From: Sphingobium sp. C100
GTDB taxonomy: Bacteria > Pseudomonadota > Alphaproteobacteria > Sphingomonadales > Sphingomonadaceae
Assembly: GCF_000508185.1 (NCBI RefSeq)
Contig: NZ_AYOY01000046.1
Location: forward strand, 1 to 64,000
Direction of reading: 5' to 3'
DNA: 64,000 nucleotides
Positions within the stretch are counted from its first letter, which is position 1. Every line of letters begins with the position of its first letter. Below, piece by piece: positions 43,714-56,319 of this stretch. Position numbers and translations under genes: made by a program. Under the pieces are notes generated by a model, which did not search any database, was not told where the DNA came from, and saw only the letters and a program-made list of their open reading frames with translations.

Positions 43714-45495
43714 ATGTCCAGTTATGAAGACCGCCTGAAGGCTCTCCGCGCACAGTTGGTGCGTCAGAAGCTGGACGGCTTCGTGGTGCCGCTGACCGAC
43801 GAGCATATGAGCGAATATGTCGGCGCCTATGCCCAGCGTCTCGCCTGGCTGACCGGATTTCAGGGATCGGCGGGCAGCGCGGTGGTGCTGCCGCAGGAAG
43901 CGGCGATCTTCGTCGATGGCCGCTACACGCTCCAGGTGCGCGAGCAGGTTGACGGAAACCACTGGCAATATGAAAGCGTGCCGCAGACCTCGATCGCCGC
44001 ATGGTTGAAGGATCATGCGGGGCAGGGCGCGCGCATCGGTTACGACCCCTGGCTCCACACCCGCGCCTGGGTGCAGCAGGCGACCGAGGCGCTGGCCGAG
44101 AAGGGCGCGGAACTGGTGGCGGTGGACACCAACCCGGTCGACGCCGTCTGGCCCGATCGCCCAGCGCCCAGCGCCGCCCGGCTGGTGGTGCATGACGATC
44201 GCTTCACCGGACGCAATTCGGCGGAAAAGCGGGCGGAAATGGCCGACTGGCTGACCGCGAAAAAGGCCGACGCGGCGATCCTGTCGGCGCTGGATTCGAT
44301 CGCCTGGACCTTCAATATCCGGGGCAAGGATGTCGATCGCACGCCGGTCGCGCTCGCCTATGCGATCGTCCATGCCGACGCGACCGCTGACCTGTTCGTC
44401 GCGCCGGAGAAGATGGAGGAAGCCGTCGCCCAGCATCTGGGCAATGCCGTGCGTGTCCATGACCGCGCCGTCTTCGCCGATGCGCTGGCGGGGCTTGGCG
44501 GCAAGACCGTCATCGCCGATCCCGAACGCGCCGTCGCCGCGATCTTCGAAGCGCTGGAAGAGGGCGGGGCGCAGGTGCTGGCGCTGCGCGATCCCGCCAT
44601 CCTGCCCAAGGCGATCAAGAATGACGTCGAGATCGCCGGGCACAAGGCGGCGCAGGCGCGTGACGGCGCGGCGCTCAGCCGCTTCCTCCACTGGATCGCG
44701 GTCGAGGCGCCCAAGGGCGGCCTGACCGAATTGTCCGCCTCCGACCGGCTGGAATCCTTCCGCAAGGATAGCGGGCTGCTGGAAGACCTGTCCTTCGACA
44801 CGATCAGCGGCGCGGGACCGAACGGCGCCGTCGTCCATTATCGGGTCGAGGAAAAGACCAATCGCCCGATCGAGAGCGGCAGCCTCTATCTGGTCGATTC
44901 GGGCGGGCAATATCGCGACGGCACCACCGACGTCACCCGCACGGTGGCGATCGGCACGCCGACGCAGGAGATGCGCGACCGCTTCACCCTGGTACTCAAG
45001 GGCCATATCGCGCTTGCCCGCGCCATCTTCCCCAAGGGCACGCGCGGCGGCCAGCTTGATATTCTGGCCCGCCAATATCTATGGGCGCAGGGGCTGGATT
45101 ATGCCCATGGCACCGGCCATGGCGTCGGCAGTTTCCTGTCGGTGCATGAAGGGCCGCAGCGGATCGCGACGTTCGGCGGCGGGGACGAGCCGCTGGTGGC
45201 GGGCATGATCCTGTCCAACGAGCCGGGCTATTACAAGACCGGCGCCTATGGCATCCGCATCGAAAATCTCGTGCTGGTCGAGGAACGCGCGATCGCCGGC
45301 GCCGAAAAGGAGATGCTGGGCTTTGAAACCCTCACCTTCGCCCCGATCGACCGCGCCCTCATCGACACCGGCCTGCTGAGCGCGGAGGAACGGGGGTGGG
45401 TCGACAGCTATCATGGCAAGGTGCTGGAGGTTGTCGGGCCGCAGCTGGATGGCGATGCGCTTGCCTGGCTCAAGGCCGCCTGCGCGCCGCTATGA
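43714..45495 (+). CDS. pepP: Aminopeptidase P family metallopeptidase (M24B)
   Basis: A protein of 593 residues from ATG 43714, with AAGGGAAG upstream. It has two creatinase-like N-terminal domains (about 1-320) and a C-terminal pita-bread domain with metal ligands in LVDSGGQY and GTTDVTR, HGTGHGVG, and ILSNEPGYYK, then the Glu of IRIENLV. The long form resembles eukaryotic cytosolic aminopeptidase P. It removes N-terminal residues before Pro. No signal peptide is seen. Confidence 0.92.
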   Translation: MSSYEDRLKALRAQLVRQKLDGFVVPLTDEHMSEYVGAYAQRLAWLTGFQGSAGSAVVLPQEAAIFVDGRYTLQVREQVDGNHWQYESVPQTSIAAWLKDHAGQGARIGYDPWLHTRAWVQQATEALAEKGAELVAVDTNPVDAVWPDRPAPSAARLVVHDDRFTGRNSAEKRAEMADWLTAKKADAAILSALDSIAWTFNIRGKDVDRTPVALAYAIVHADATADLFVAPEKMEEAVAQHLGNAVRVHDRAVFADALAGLGGKTVIADPERAVAAIFEALEEGGAQVLALRDPAILPKAIKNDVEIAGHKAAQARDGAALSRFLHWIAVEAPKGGLTELSASDRLESFRKDSGLLEDLSFDTISGAGPNGAVVHYRVEEKTNRPIESGSLYLVDSGGQYRDGTTDVTRTVAIGTPTQEMRDRFTLVLKGHIALARAIFPKGTRGGQLDILARQYLWAQGLDYAHGTGHGVGSFLSVHEGPQRIATFGGGDEPLVAGMILSNEPGYYKTGAYGIRIENLVLVEERAIAGAEKEMLGFETLTFAPIDRALIDTGLLSAEERGWVDSYHGKVLEVVGPQLDGDALAWLKAACAPL

Positions 45496-45503
45496 TGTGA
45501 AGA

Positions 45504-45653
45504 TCAGGTGATGGAGGGATCGCCGTCGGGCGGTTCCTTCGCCGCTTCCTCTCGCGTCGATTCCCGGCTCTGGGCCTTGCGCCGCCGCAGATTATCGCGC
45601 AGCGCCTGCGCCAATCGGGCCTTTTTCTCGTCCAGGGTTTCGGTCATGGACAT
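45504..45653 (-). CDS. Small conserved-looking hypothetical protein
   Basis: An open frame of about 49 residues (MSMTETLDEKKARLAQALRD followed by NLRRRKAQSRES). It is highly charged and predicted as one long helix, a pattern I associate with small sphingomonad hypothetical proteins. Starts at 45659, 45653 and 45647 are all possible, and no strong ribosome site is seen. It is convergent with pepP and lies before tRNA-Thr. Confidence 0.55.
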   Translation of the reverse strand: MSMTETLDEKKARLAQALRDNLRRRKAQSRESTREEAAKEPPDGDPSIT

Positions 45654-45763
45654 GCGCATAAGCAAAATGCGTCATCCGCCGCAACCCGCCTTGACATGGG
45701 CGGTGCGGGCGGCCATAGGCCCGGCTCCGCGACGCGAACCGCGCCGTGGAGCAGAAATAGAGT

Positions 45764-45838
<75 letters not shown>

Positions 45839-45901
45839 TTTCTCCCTCGTCCCGAAATCGACCCGTCTGACCCGTCTCGCCCGATGAGACGCCGGGGTCC
45901 G

Positions 45902-46300
45902 CTACACCAGCCCCAGCCGGGTCAGTTCGCCCAGCAGCGCGGGCGGCATCGCGTCGAGATCATCCGCCTCGCCGCCGCCCAGATCGGGCGGCGCATCCTT
46001 GTCCTCCAGATAGCGCCAGCCCTGATGCGCCCGCTTGGGCAGTGCGCGCACGGGGATCAGCGTCGGCGCCAGCCGTATCCAGTAGCGGCCCTGTCCCGTT
46101 TCCTGAAAGCCCAGCAGCGGGCTGCGCCCGACCAGCGCATGGCCGTGAATCCAGTATAGCGATCCGCCGGTCATTTCATCGAGCCGCTTGGGCAGATAGC
46201 GGGTGGTGAGCCGCGCTTCGTCCGCATGGCTTTCCAGCCAGGCGCGCAAGGAGGCGGGGCCTTCGCTCTGAAAAGCGATCTTTGTGAGGTGCAGGGGCAT
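45902..46300 (-). CDS. DUF1489 family protein
   Basis: A protein of 132 residues (MPLHLTKIAFQSEG...). The conserved TRYLPKRLDEMTGGSLYWIH and LVGRSPLLGF blocks, together with RYWIRLAPTLIPV and HQGWRYLEDKDAPPDL, match DUF1489, a small alphaproteobacterial family. Function is unknown. It is downstream of mgtE on the same strand, 25 bases apart, and may be co-transcribed. Confidence 0.88.
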   Translation of the reverse strand: MPLHLTKIAFQSEGPASLRAWLESHADEARLTTRYLPKRLDEMTGGSLYWIHGHALVGRSPLLGFQETGQGRYWIRLAPTLIPVRALPKRAHQGWRYLEDKDAPPDLGGGEADDLDAMPPALLGELTRLGLV

Positions 46301-46325
46301 GGGATGCCCTAAATGGGCGTTCGCG

Positions 46326-47765
46326 TCAGCCGGTCAATCCCGCTGCCGTGGCCAGGCTCAGGAAAGCGAAGAAACCCATCGAATCAGTAATCATCGTGAC
46401 GAAGATGGAGGATGCGACCGCCGGGTCCAGGTTCATCCGGTCGAACGCCAGCGGCACCGCCGCGCCGGCCAGCCCCGCGGTGACGATATTGATCATCATC
46501 GCCGCGGCAATCACTCCGCCCAGCGCCATATCCTGGAATACCAGTCCCACGCCGATCCCCAGCACCACCGCCACCGTCGATCCGTTGAGCAATGCCACGC
46601 GGATTTCGCGCAATATCGTGCGGCGGGCGTTGGACCCGGTGATCTGGTTGGTGGCGAGCGCGCGTACGGTCACCGCCATGGTCTGGCTGCCGGCATTGCC
46701 GCCCACGCCCGCCACGATCGGCATCAGCGTGGCGAGCGCCACCATCTTCTGGATCGTGCCTTCGAAAATGCCGATGATGGTCGAGGCGACCAGCGCGGTC
46801 AGCAAATTGGTGAGCAGCCAGCGCACCCGCGCGCGATAGCTGTCCATCACCGGTTCGTTGATGTCGCCTTCGCCCGCGCCGGACAGGCGGAGAATATCCT
46901 CGCCCGCTTCTTCCGAAATGATGTGGACGATGTCGTCGACGGTGATCATGCCGACCAGCCGGCCGCTGGCGTCCACCACGGCGGCGGAGATCAGCGCATA
47001 TTTCTGGAAGCGCAGCGCGACCTCTTCCTGGTCCATGTCGACCGGGATCAGCGTCTGTTCCCGCTTCATCAGGTCGGACATGGGGACGCCGCGCGGACAG
47101 GTCAGGATCCAGCTCAACTGGCAGGTGCCGATCGGCCTATGCCCTTCATCGACGACAAAGATTTCCCAGAAGTCGCGGGTCAGGTCGCCGCTGTCGCGCA
47201 GATAATCGATCACCTGCCCGACCGTCATATGTTCGGGCACCGCGACCAGATCGCGCTGCATCAGGCGGCCGGCGGATTCTTCCGGGTGCGACAGGGCGCT
47301 TTCGATCGCGGCGCGATCTTCCGGCTCCATCGCGTCGAGGACGGCCTGCTGGTCGGCCTCCTCCATATCCTCGATGATCGCGACCGCGTCGTCAGTGTCC
47401 AGTTCGGACGCGAACTCGGCCACCTGTTCGGGCGCCAGCGCACCGATCAGGTCGTCGCGGACATAGTCGTTCAGTTCGGACAGAACTTCCGCGCCGACCA
47501 GGTCGCCCAGCGCGGCGGCTACGTCGGCGCGCCGGTCCGACGGGGCGAGTTCCAGCAGGTCGGCAATGTCGGCGGGGTGCAGCGGCGATACCAGATCGCG
47601 CGCCTTTTCGCTGTCGCCCTCCTCCACCGCATCCAGCACCGCGGTCAGATATTCGGGCTTCAGGCGATCATCCTCATCGTGGCTGGCCTCGGCCGCCTCG
47701 ATCAGCGTGTCTTCAAAATCATCCCCATGGACAAGGGGTTCGGCCATATCGCCGCGCTCGCTCAT
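46326..47765 (-). CDS. mgtE: Magnesium transporter MgtE
   Basis: A protein of 479 residues from ATG 47765 (the upstream extension is not credible). It has an acidic N domain (about 1-150, with LHPADIADLLE), two CBS domains (about 155-280, DLVAVPEHMTVGQVIDYL and LVGMITVDDIV), and five membrane helices (about 310-479) with the conserved PIVAGVGGNAGSQT pore block. The CBS and N domains close the pore when cytosolic Mg is high. Confidence 0.94.
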   Translation of the reverse strand: MSERGDMAEPLVHGDDFEDTLIEAAEASHDEDDRLKPEYLTAVLDAVEEGDSEKARDLVSPLHPADIADLLELAPSDRRADVAAALGDLVGAEVLSELNDYVRDDLIGALAPEQVAEFASELDTDDAVAIIEDMEEADQQAVLDAMEPEDRAAIESALSHPEESAGRLMQRDLVAVPEHMTVGQVIDYLRDSGDLTRDFWEIFVVDEGHRPIGTCQLSWILTCPRGVPMSDLMKREQTLIPVDMDQEEVALRFQKYALISAAVVDASGRLVGMITVDDIVHIISEEAGEDILRLSGAGEGDINEPVMDSYRARVRWLLTNLLTALVASTIIGIFEGTIQKMVALATLMPIVAGVGGNAGSQTMAVTVRALATNQITGSNARRTILREIRVALLNGSTVAVVLGIGVGLVFQDMALGGVIAAAMMINIVTAGLAGAAVPLAFDRMNLDPAVASSIFVTMITDSMGFFAFLSLATAAGLTG

Positions 47766-47909
47766 GGCGCCCCCTACTGTCCGGTTCCTGTAACATTTAG
47801 TCGCTTTCGCCCATGCACGGGGGAAATGCAATGGGGAGAGAGCGCTTCCATCCCCCTCATTAGCCTTTATATGGACTCATTCCACACTACCCCGGCAAGA
47901 GAGGATTCC

Positions 47910-48362
47910 ATGGCCGACGAAACGCTCACCCTCACCCTCGACAGCGGCGGCGATGTCGTCATCAAGCTGCGCCCGGACCTCGCGCCCGGCCATGTCGAAC
48001 GCATCACCACGCTTGCCAAGGACGGTTTCTACGACGGCGTGGTCTTCCACCGCGTCATCCCCGGCTTCATGGCGCAGGGCGGCGATCCGACCGGCACCGG
48101 CATGGGCGGGTCGAAACTGCCCGACATCAAGGCGGAATTCAGCCGCGAACCGCATGTGCGCGGCGTCTGCTCGATGGCGCGCTCATCGAACCCGAACAGC
48201 GCCAACAGCCAGTTCTTCATCTGCTTCGACGACGCCACTTTCCTGGACGGCCAATATACCGTCTGGGGCGAAGTGTCGGCGGGCATGGAGCATGTCGACG
48301 CCCTGCCCAAGGGTGAGCCGCCGCGCACACCCGGCAAGATCGTCAAGGCGACCATCGCCTGA
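47910..48362 (+). CDS. Cyclophilin-type peptidyl-prolyl isomerase
   Basis: A protein of 150 residues without signal peptide. Cyclophilin motifs are clear: VVFHRVIPGFMAQGGDPTG, MARSSNPNSANSQFFIC and FLDGQYTVWGEV. The short cytoplasmic type (PpiB-like) helps protein folding. A strong bidirectional hairpin lies 8 bases after the stop. Confidence 0.93.
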   Translation: MADETLTLTLDSGGDVVIKLRPDLAPGHVERITTLAKDGFYDGVVFHRVIPGFMAQGGDPTGTGMGGSKLPDIKAEFSREPHVRGVCSMARSSNPNSANSQFFICFDDATFLDGQYTVWGEVSAGMEHVDALPKGEPPRTPGKIVKATIA

Positions 48363-48370
48363 TCCTGCTT

Positions 48371-48411
48371 CCATTGGCTGCGCGTCCCGTCCAGGGGCGC
48401 GCAGCCAATGG
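48371..48411. terminator. Bidirectional hairpin between convergent genes
   Basis: CCATTGGCTGCGCG (48371-48384) pairs with CGCGCAGCCAATGG (48398-48411), a perfect 14-bp stem with a 13-base loop. It lies between the cyclophilin stop and the lipoprotein stop (48415). Confidence 0.8.
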
Positions 48412-48414
48412 GCT

Positions 48415-49104
48415 TTACTGCACCTTGCGGGCCATCCCGTCGGTCATGGAAATGGTCTTGGCCATCTCCATGCCATTATCGGCTTCACCTGCGTCTTCCG
48501 GCGCATAGGCGCCGATCGACTGGATATGCCAGCGACGCTGTTCCTCGGACGATCCGGGAACATCGTTGACCCGGCGCAGCGTGACCTGCCGCAGCGCGTA
48601 CCAGGGCTTGCCATTGGCGGCGATGCGGCCATAGACCTGCACCGGCACGGTCACATAGAGCGATCCGGCCGCGCCTTCGGGTTCGGACGGAGCGCCGACA
48701 TTGGCGTGGATCTCACTGAAACCCCTGAAGCGCGCAGCGAAATGCGCGTCATCCTGCGCGCCGATCGCGGTCGAGGGGTTCCACAGATCCTGCGCATCCT
48801 CGAACCGCTTTTCCTCCAGCAGGCCATAATAGCCCTGCACCACCTGCGCCGCGCCCTGGGCGCTGTCGGGATCGATCGATCCTTCCGCGATCGGGGCCGG
48901 ATCGACCGGCAGGCCGCCGGGAGTGCCCGGCGCTGGCGGGTTCAGCGGCTCCATCAGCGACATCGCCTCGGCCCGGACGTTATTTTCGATCTGCGCGGTA
49001 TTGGCGCCATTGGCGAGATTGTCGATCGCGCTTTCCTCCCGCCCGTCGCACGCGGCGACGAGCAGCAGGGAAAGGAGCGCGGCGGTCTTGACCCTATCCC
49101 GCAT
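48415..49104 (-). CDS. Putative lipoprotein
   Basis: A protein of 229 residues with a lipobox (LLVAACDG, Cys19). The mature part has a Pro-rich linker, then a globular domain (about 75-215, GYYGLLEEKRFEDAQDLWNP) resembling NTF2-like or SnoaL-type folds. No specific family was recognised. Its start overlaps the stop of the next gene (TGATG), so it is the second gene of a two-gene operon. Confidence 0.7.
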   Translation of the reverse strand: MRDRVKTAALLSLLLVAACDGREESAIDNLANGANTAQIENNVRAEAMSLMEPLNPPAPGTPGGLPVDPAPIAEGSIDPDSAQGAAQVVQGYYGLLEEKRFEDAQDLWNPSTAIGAQDDAHFAARFRGFSEIHANVGAPSEPEGAAGSLYVTVPVQVYGRIAANGKPWYALRQVTLRRVNDVPGSSEEQRRWHIQSIGAYAPEDAGEADNGMEMAKTISMTDGMARKVQ

Positions 49105-49760
49105 CAGTTCGGGCGCGTCCGTGGTGACGGTTCGCGACCGCTCCTCGACGGGCGCCTGGCCCGGCTGGCGGGCGCGGTCCGGTTGCCGATGCTGCGCTGC
49201 GGCCGGGGCTGGCTCGCCTGCGGACGGGGCTGCGGCGGGCGACGGACGGCATCATTGCCGTCGCGTCCTCGTCCGCCCTGCCAACGGCCACGATCATTGC
49301 CGCCATCGGGCCGGCCATTGCGATCCGGCCGCGCATAGTTGCCGGGTCGGCCATCGCGGTCGGGCCGCTGCCAGTTGCCCGGCCGGCCATCGCGATCGGG
49401 CCGCCCGTCATTGCCGCGCCAGTTGCGCCGCCCGTCGCGATCGCGGCCGCGATCGTCCCGCCGGTCGGCGCGGCGTGCTTCCCAATAGCTGCGCTGGCTG
49501 TTCGTCCAGCGGTGGCGCTTTCCGCCCCGGTCGTAGACATAATAGCCGGTGCCCGGATAATAATAATTATTGTACCAGCCATATTGGCCGCCGCCATAAT
49601 AGCCGGGGCTGTAATAGGGGTCATAATAGCCGCCGCCATAATAGCCGCTGCCCACGCTTACGCCGCCATAGCCATAGCCGTCATCATAGGCGCAGCCGCC
49701 CAGGACCAACGCGCCGGCAAGGCCTATGGCGGTCAGAACCCGTTTTGCGGTTCCAGTCAT
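49104..49760 (-). CDS. Low-complexity Gly/Tyr- and Arg-rich lipoprotein
   Basis: A protein of 218 residues with a lipobox (LVLGGCAY, Cys23). Residues about 25-75 are made of Gly, Tyr and Ser (GYYGGGYYDPYYSPGYYGGG). Residues about 95-170 contain repeats of the form PDRDGRPGNW, and the C-terminus is Arg/Pro-rich. The positive charge suggests a cell-envelope protein that binds peptidoglycan, lipopolysaccharide or nucleic acid, though this is inference. It is the first gene of the operon with the lipoprotein gene at 48415. Confidence 0.65.
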   Translation of the reverse strand: MTGTAKRVLTAIGLAGALVLGGCAYDDGYGYGGVSVGSGYYGGGYYDPYYSPGYYGGGQYGWYNNYYYPGTGYYVYDRGGKRHRWTNSQRSYWEARRADRRDDRGRDRDGRRNWRGNDGRPDRDGRPGNWQRPDRDGRPGNYARPDRNGRPDGGNDRGRWQGGRGRDGNDAVRRPPQPRPQASQPRPQRSIGNRTAPASRARRPSRSGREPSPRTRPN

Positions 49761-50077
49761 CGCCTGTCTCCTTATCGTCTTTCTGATGACGGGATAACGC
49801 CTTCAGTTTGAATTGGTTGTGAATGGCGCCCAGGACAAGGGGCAAGCATTTATTCTTTGTTCAGAAATCCGCCCTTTCGTTCATCCTGATGACAGAAACC
49901 GTGTTCTTTCCGTCACATAACCGCTTTTCAGGCGATTTTCGCGACCGGTTCAGGAAACCTTCCGGTGGGTCCGGTCATTTTCGTTCCTGCCGCGCCGGTC
50001 GCTTCCAGCGCCAGACATGCGGCCCGGCGGGTCCACACCGCCGCACCATCCCCAACAGATAATAAAGGGTCATACCC
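49761..50077. promoter_or_regulatory. Divergent intergenic region before the outer-membrane protein gene
   Basis: These 317 bases hold no convincing gene. They separate the Gly/Tyr-rich lipoprotein from the outer-membrane protein gene and should carry both promoters. Segments around 49,840-49,930 are AT-richer than the genome, with TTGTTC and TTTCGTTC patterns, but no certain promoter was identified. Confidence 0.5.
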
Positions 50078-50632
50078 ATGAAGACATTGCTTTTCACGGC
50101 AGCCGCTGCCGCGTCCCTGATTCCCGCCGCCGCTCTGGCGCAGGATGATGCCGGTTCCACCCGCCGCGTCGAACCCTATGTCGCCGTCATGGGCGGCGTG
50201 GACAATTTCGACAGCGAAACCGGCAAGGAAGGCATTCCGCCCGTAGGCTACAAGGGTCGCATGGTCGAAGGCGTCGCCGGTGTGAACTATAATGTCGCCG
50301 GCCCGGTCGTCGTCGGTGTCGAAGGCAGCGCGGCCAAGGGCGTTTCCGGCGACATCGACTGGGAATATGGCGTGGCTGGCCGCGCCGGCGTGAAGGCTGG
50401 CAAGGACAGCCTGATTTTCGGCAAGGTCGGCTACAGGTGGACAAATTTCGACGCGCTCGGCCCCGACAGCCCTGATTTCCATGGCACCACCTATGGCGCG
50501 GGCGTCGAATTATCGGCCGCAGACATGGGCGGTTCGGCCCAGAGCAGCAATATCCGCCTGCGCGTCCAGGCCGACACGCTGGGCAATTTTCGCTCGATCC
50601 GTCCGATGGCGGGCGTGGTCGCGAAATTCTGA
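50078..50632 (+). CDS. Small outer-membrane beta-barrel protein
   Basis: A protein of 184 residues with a signal peptide (MKTLLFTAAAAASLIPAAALA-QD). The mature part alternates Gly-rich and hydrophobic stretches (PYVAVMGGVDNFD, YNVAGPVVVGVEGSAAKG, LIFGKVGYRWTNFD) and ends in Phe. This is like OmpA/opacity-type 8-strand barrels. It could be a structural or adhesion protein. Confidence 0.8.
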   Translation: MKTLLFTAAAAASLIPAAALAQDDAGSTRRVEPYVAVMGGVDNFDSETGKEGIPPVGYKGRMVEGVAGVNYNVAGPVVVGVEGSAAKGVSGDIDWEYGVAGRAGVKAGKDSLIFGKVGYRWTNFDALGPDSPDFHGTTYGAGVELSAADMGGSAQSSNIRLRVQADTLGNFRSIRPMAGVVAKF

Positions 50633-50705
50633 TCTGATCGGGGCGGGTCGGGTGCGCGTCACCCGGTCCGTCCCGTCCCGGTCATCTCTCGTATGAGAGT
50701 TGGGG

Positions 50706-50740
50706 TGCGGAACGGTCTTTAGGACTGCGGCCGTTCCGCA
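50706..50740. terminator. Hairpin between the outer-membrane protein and the HyuAB gene
   Basis: TGCGGAACGG (50706-50715) pairs exactly with CCGTTCCGCA (50731-50740), with a 15-base loop. The position after the outer-membrane protein gene fits a terminator. Confidence 0.5.
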
Positions 50741-50787
50741 TTCCCCGTGCGTCTTGCCATTCCCGTCCGGTCCCGCCATCAGGTCAC

Positions 50788-54366
<3,579 letters not shown>

Positions 54367-54369
54367 GGC

Positions 54370-55128
54370 TTAACGCTGCCAGCTCGAATCGATCCGGTCG
54401 ATCACCCGCACCATGGACTGGAAATCCGGCACGCCCGGACCGACCGGCAGTTGCACGCCCGCCAGGTCGCGCTGATGCACCGCGATCACTTCAGGCGCAA
54501 TGTCGACCGGCGTCCCCGCCGCGCCCGCCGCCACCTGGATTTCGCAGGCGCGCTGAAGCAGCCAGTGCTTCAGAAACGCCTCCGGCAAGGTGGGGGCCAT
54601 CACCAGCGTCCCGTGGTTGCGCAGCATCATGACTCGCTTGTCGCCCAGATGCGCGATCAGCCTTTCGCCTTCTTCGAGGCGAATCGTGACGCCCTCGAAG
54701 TCGTGATAGGCGACCTGGCCGATGAAGGCGGCGGCGTAGAAGCTGATCGGCCGCAACCCTTCGGCGCAGGCGCTGACCGCCATGCCGGCGGTCGTATGGG
54801 TATGGATGATGCAATGGGCGTCGGGCAGGTGGCGGTGAAACACGCCATGCTGGGTGAAGCCCGCGCGATTGACCGGATAGGGGCTGCCGTCCAGCACATG
54901 GCCGTCAATGTCGATCTTGACCAGGTTGGACGCCGTCACCTCATGATAGCCCAGGCCAAAGGGGTTGATCAGGAATGCGCTGTCTTCCCCCGGCACGCGC
55001 AGGGTGATGTGGTTGTAGATGAGTTCCGACCAGCCCATATGGTCGAAGATGCGATAGCAGGCGGCGAGTTGCTGGCGCGCCTCCCATTCCTGCGGCGTGA
55101 TGTCGGGCTTATGCGCTGCTGTTGCCAT
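54370..55128 (-). CDS. Class II aldolase/adducin family protein
   Basis: A protein of 252 residues. Typical blocks are GWSELIYNHITLRVPG, FLINPFGLGYHEVTASNLV, HRHLPDAHCIIHTHT (metal-binding His), and MLRNHGTLV. Class II aldolases split or epimerise sugar phosphates, but this adducin-like subfamily has few characterised members. The stop lies within 4 bases of the HyuAB stop. Confidence 0.88.
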   Translation of the reverse strand: MATAAHKPDITPQEWEARQQLAACYRIFDHMGWSELIYNHITLRVPGEDSAFLINPFGLGYHEVTASNLVKIDIDGHVLDGSPYPVNRAGFTQHGVFHRHLPDAHCIIHTHTTAGMAVSACAEGLRPISFYAAAFIGQVAYHDFEGVTIRLEEGERLIAHLGDKRVMMLRNHGTLVMAPTLPEAFLKHWLLQRACEIQVAAGAAGTPVDIAPEVIAVHQRDLAGVQLPVGPGVPDFQSMVRVIDRIDSSWQR

Positions 55129-55354
55129 GGCGATCCTCTTTCTGTCATTATCGGGTCATTATCCCCCCGCTCGTCGCAAAAGTCGAGATCGCGGCCTTTG
55201 GGCTTGAATTTCCATGACCCGGCTGATAAGGCGCCGCGCACATGGCGCAGGGTGACCTGCGACGACTCACTGGCTTTGCTATTCGGTCGGGCCGTCGGGA
55301 AGGACAGATATGTCCCGGCGAAGCGCCCGTTTTTGATTGGAGATTGACGGACTT

Positions 55355-55561
55355 ATGCAGATCATCGTTCGCGACAATAATGTCGACCAGGCTCTTCGCG
55401 CGCTCAAGAAGAAGCTGCAGCGCGAGGGCGTGTATCGCGAAATGAAGCTGCGCCGTCACTACGAGAAGCCGTCGGAAAAGCGCGCCCGTGAAAAGGCCGC
55501 CGCTGTGCGCCGCGCGCGCAAGATGGAACGCAAGCGCGCCGAGCGCGACGGCGTCCGTTAA
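55355..55561 (+). CDS. rpsU: Small ribosomal subunit protein bS21
   Basis: A protein of 68 residues from ATG 55355 ([20 protein letters not shown]). It has the usual basic, helical bS21 sequence with the [20 protein letters not shown] block and Arg/Lys-rich tail. bS21 helps initiation at the 30S subunit, near the anti-Shine-Dalgarno sequence. Confidence 0.95.
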   Translation: MQIIVRDNNVDQALRALKKKLQREGVYREMKLRRHYEKPSEKRAREKAAAVRRARKMERKRAERDGVR

Positions 55562-55636
55562 GACGCCACGCAACGGGGCGGCGGCGCCGTCCCGTCCCTA
55601 GCTGACTTTCCCGCCCCTAATTGCGAGCGCACGCCC

Positions 55637-56197
55637 ATGTCCACGACGGCTGTTCCCCTTCGTCCTATCGCCAAGGGGTCGCTGACGCGGCTCTGGGTCG
55701 GCATCGCCGTCGTCGCGCTGGCCGCGGGCGGGCTCGCCTGGGCGGGGCAGCAGGGCGTCGCACCGTCGCCGGCCGCCTTCATGGCGCAAAACGCCCATGA
55801 AGCGGGCGTGGTGACGACGGCATCGGGCCTTCAATATAAGGTGCTGGAAGAAGGCGCCGGCCCCAGCCCGACGACCACGGACGTCGCGCTGGTCGGCTAT
55901 AAGGGCGCGCTGCTGGACGGCACGGTCTTCGATGAAAATCCGCAGGCGCCGATGCCCGTCGATGGCGTCGTCCCCGGTTTTTCCGAAGGCCTGCAAAAGA
56001 TGAAGAAGGGCGGCAAATACCGCCTGTGGATACCGTCCGACCTGGGTTATGGCGATGAGGATAACGGCCCGATCCCCGGCGGTTCGGTGCTGGTGTTCGA
56101 CGTCACCATGCATGATTTCAAGTCGAAGGCGGAACTGATGCAGTTGCAGCAGCAGATGATGCAGCAGCCGGGCGCCGCGCCACAGCCGGGCCAGTAA
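55637..56197 (+). CDS. FKBP-type peptidyl-prolyl isomerase, membrane-anchored or exported
   Basis: A protein of 186 residues with an N-terminal hydrophobic segment (WVGIAVVALAAGGLAWAGQQ, a signal anchor). The FKBP domain (about 55-165) shows ASGLQYKVLEEG, the VGYKGALLDGTVFDE block and PGFSEGLQKMKKGGKYRLWI, followed by GGSVLVFDV. The C-terminus is Gln-rich. It folds proteins in the periplasm. A triple terminator follows. Confidence 0.9.
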   Translation: MSTTAVPLRPIAKGSLTRLWVGIAVVALAAGGLAWAGQQGVAPSPAAFMAQNAHEAGVVTTASGLQYKVLEEGAGPSPTTTDVALVGYKGALLDGTVFDENPQAPMPVDGVVPGFSEGLQKMKKGGKYRLWIPSDLGYGDEDNGPIPGGSVLVFDVTMHDFKSKAELMQLQQQMMQQPGAAPQPGQ

Positions 56198-56223
56198 CCC
56201 GCACAGCCAGACGAGTCGAGGAA

Positions 56224-56310
56224 GGGGCCGCTTGTCGGCCCCTTTTCAATAGGTCAGGCCGCTTGTCGGCCCCTTTTCAATAAGTCAGGCCGCTTGTCGG
56301 CCCCTTTTCT
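56224..56310. terminator. Three tandem near-identical terminators
   Basis: The unit GGCCGCTTGTCGGCCCCTTTT occurs three times (from 56226, 56257 and 56288) with a 31-base period. Each can form a GGCC...GGCC stem (GGGGCC...GGCCCC in the first) followed by TTTTC. The spacers CAATAGGTCA and CAATAAGTCA differ by one base. Confidence 0.9.
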
Positions 56311-56319
56311 TTTGCCCCA

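Noticed and set aside
46284-48362. Plus-strand open frame of 692 residues ending with the cyclophilin
   Set aside because: Only the last 150 residues are real cyclophilin. The rest is antisense to mgtE.
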